The notes beneath the pieces are model-generated. The model made no database searches. It saw only the letters and a list, made by a program, of their open reading frames with translations, and was not told where the DNA came from. Position numbers and translations under genes: made by a program. Positions 5,730 to 6,594 of a DNA stretch of 6,594 bases are shown here, piece by piece. Source of the stretch: Flavobacteriales bacterium (GTDB taxonomy: Bacteria > Bacteroidota > Bacteroidia > Flavobacteriales_D > Parvicellaceae); contig JALTUD010000248.1 of NCBI GenBank assembly GCA_027047735.1, forward strand, positions 1 to 6,594, written 5' to 3'. Numbering within the stretch: position 1 is the first letter of the stretch; each line of letters starts with the position of its first letter.

Positions 5730-5761
5730 TTTGGATTTTCGTTCATAATGTCGTATATTGG
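5730..5761 (+). promoter_or_regulatory. Possible Bacteroidota-type promoter for the M4 protease gene
   Basis: TTG at 5731-5733 (within TTTTGG) is followed after 20 bp by TATATTGG at 5754-5761. This matches the Bacteroidota consensus TTG-N17-23-TAnnTTTG with one mismatch in the -7 box. Transcription would begin near 5767, about 20 nt before the ATG, in an A/T-rich leader with no strong Shine-Dalgarno, as is usual in this phylum. The protease gene therefore looks like a separate transcript from the importer. Confidence 0.5.
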
Positions 5762-5786
5762 GGGACTTAACAATTATATATTTATT

Positions 5787-6594
5787 ATGAAAACCACCTT
5801 TTATGAAATTGGGTTCTTTGTTGTTTTGCTCTTAACATCGAACTTTCTACAAGCTCAGAAACCACAAAATTATCGTATTGAATCAACCGACTCTCGCACG
5901 GGGCTTCCTTCTATGGTGAAGTTGCAGGAAGATGTTCCCATAGCAGATTTTCAGAAGTGGCTGAAGAAAAATTTTTCGATTGATGAGAATGTTGTGTGGG
6001 TGCTGAAAAATAAAACAGCAGACCAATTAGGGTACGAACATTATCGTTTTCAGCAGTTTTTTCATTCTACGCCGGTTTATGGAGCGGAAATTATAGCTCA
6101 TTGTAAACGAGGAAAGGTGATTCGTTTTAATGGTTTTTATTTGCCTGAATTGCAAACTCCGGAGATTAACATTTCAAAGGAAGAGGCTCTTGCTCTTGCT
6201 TTGAGAAAAGTAAATGCAAATCTTTATAAATGGGAAATACCGGCGGAGGAAGAACGACTGAAAAAAGATACAAGAAATCCTTTTGCGTCTTATCGTCCTG
6301 AGGCAGAACTGTTTTATGTTCCTAAAGATGGTGATTTTAACATCGGGAAATATCGTTTGGCGTATCGTTTGGATATTTATGCTCATTCTCCAATATCGAG
6401 AGAAGAAATTTTTGTTGATGCTGAAACCGGAGAAATTGTTTTTACAAACGACTTGATACATATTGCCGACCAAGTAGGTAGTGCAACAACGGGGTATAGC
6501 GGAGTACGGACTATTACGGCAAATTCAACGAATAATGGTTTTACTTTGGAAGAGTCGGGACGAGGACAAGGTATTGGTACGTACAATATGCAAA
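5787..6594 (+). CDS. Secreted M4 (thermolysin-like) metalloprotease precursor, 3' truncated
   Basis: The frame is open from the ATG at 5787 to the window edge, giving 269 residues. The signal peptide covers about 1-23 (hydrophobic FFVVLLLTSNFLQA, cleavage probably before QKPQ). An FTP-type propeptide covers about 65-115 (LGYEHYRFQQFFHSTPVYGAE region). A PepSY-type propeptide covers about 130-222 (ISKEEALALAL, then YRLAYRLDIYAHSP and DAETGEIVFTNDLIH). The peptidase domain then begins with GSATTGYSGVRTI (about 231-243) and GRGQGIGTYNMQ. The HEXXH zinc site and the glutamate ligand lie beyond the window and could not be seen. M4 enzymes are zinc endopeptidases made as inactive precursors whose propeptide guides folding and is cut off. 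In Bacteroidota they often end in a type IX secretion sorting domain, which cannot be checked here. Confidence 0.9.
   Translation, partial: MKTTFYEIGFFVVLLLTSNFLQAQKPQNYRIESTDSRTGLPSMVKLQEDVPIADFQKWLKKNFSIDENVVWVLKNKTADQLGYEHYRFQQFFHSTPVYGAEIIAHCKRGKVIRFNGFYLPELQTPEINISKEEALALALRKVNANLYKWEIPAEEERLKKDTRNPFASYRPEAELFYVPKDGDFNIGKYRLAYRLDIYAHSPISREEIFVDAETGEIVFTNDLIHIADQVGSATTGYSGVRTITANSTNNGFTLEESGRGQGIGTYNMQ

Larger units (their letters stand above)
5327..5786. other. Repeat-rich intergenic region, no gene seen
   Basis: This 460-bp gap between the ATPase gene and the M4 protease gene has no convincing coding frame on either strand. It is largely made of repeat modules: two related direct-repeat units (5341-5400 and 5501-5562), a perfect palindrome at the end of the first (5392-5412), a small GC-rich hairpin (5475-5490), and an inverted copy of the palindromic element (5552-5691). 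The last 95 bp hold a probable promoter for the protease gene. I see no classical terminator with a U-run directly after the ATPase stop. The importer transcript may end at one of these hairpins. Confidence 0.75.

Noticed and set aside
6174..6586. Two minus-strand frames opposite the M4 protease gene
   Set aside because: The + strand carries continuous propeptide and M4 domain sequence there; the minus frames show no family features.

Overview
The window looks like chromosomal DNA from a member of the Bacteroidota, most likely the Flavobacteriia. This rests on AT-rich coding sequence, a PorV/PorQ-family outer-membrane protein, a Bacteroidota-style periplasmic binding protein with the YDWKEIHPLGRAEWIKFFG block, a possible TTG/TAnnTTTG-type promoter, and dispersed palindromic repeats ending in GCGTTAGGGAT. 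I cannot name a genus.

Layout, all genes on the + strand. At 1-147 is the tail of an exported or surface protein. At 186-1250 is a complete PorV/PorQ-family beta-barrel protein. The gap that follows holds a perfect 23-bp inverted repeat and then a hairpin with a T-rich tail. Next comes a tightly packed five-gene run: greA (1389-1862), a HIT-family hydrolase (1862-2269), then the binding protein, permease and ATPase (2273-5326) of a FecBCD/BtuFCD-type ABC importer for an iron chelate, haem or cobalamin. A repeat-rich gap of 460 bp follows (5327-5786). The window ends inside a secreted M4 (thermolysin-like) metalloprotease gene that starts at 5787.

The most unusual material is the repeat DNA and its effect on the importer genes. 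A roughly 148-bp palindromic repeat element (2295-2442) lies inside the 5' end of the binding-protein gene. It stands between the only ATG and the lipoprotein signal core, so about 50 residues of the predicted leader come from the repeat. A second copy of about 140 bp lies in inverted orientation downstream of the importer (5552-5691). The two copies differ by compensatory changes in their stems, which points to conserved hairpins. The ATPase gene also lacks a normal start codon: its N-terminal strand and A-loop tyrosine are encoded upstream of the first TTG, and ATA stands where ATG is expected.

I see no phage, CRISPR, tRNA or rRNA, and no new multi-gene system. The gene families are ordinary; the repeat-gene interplay is what deserves a second look.
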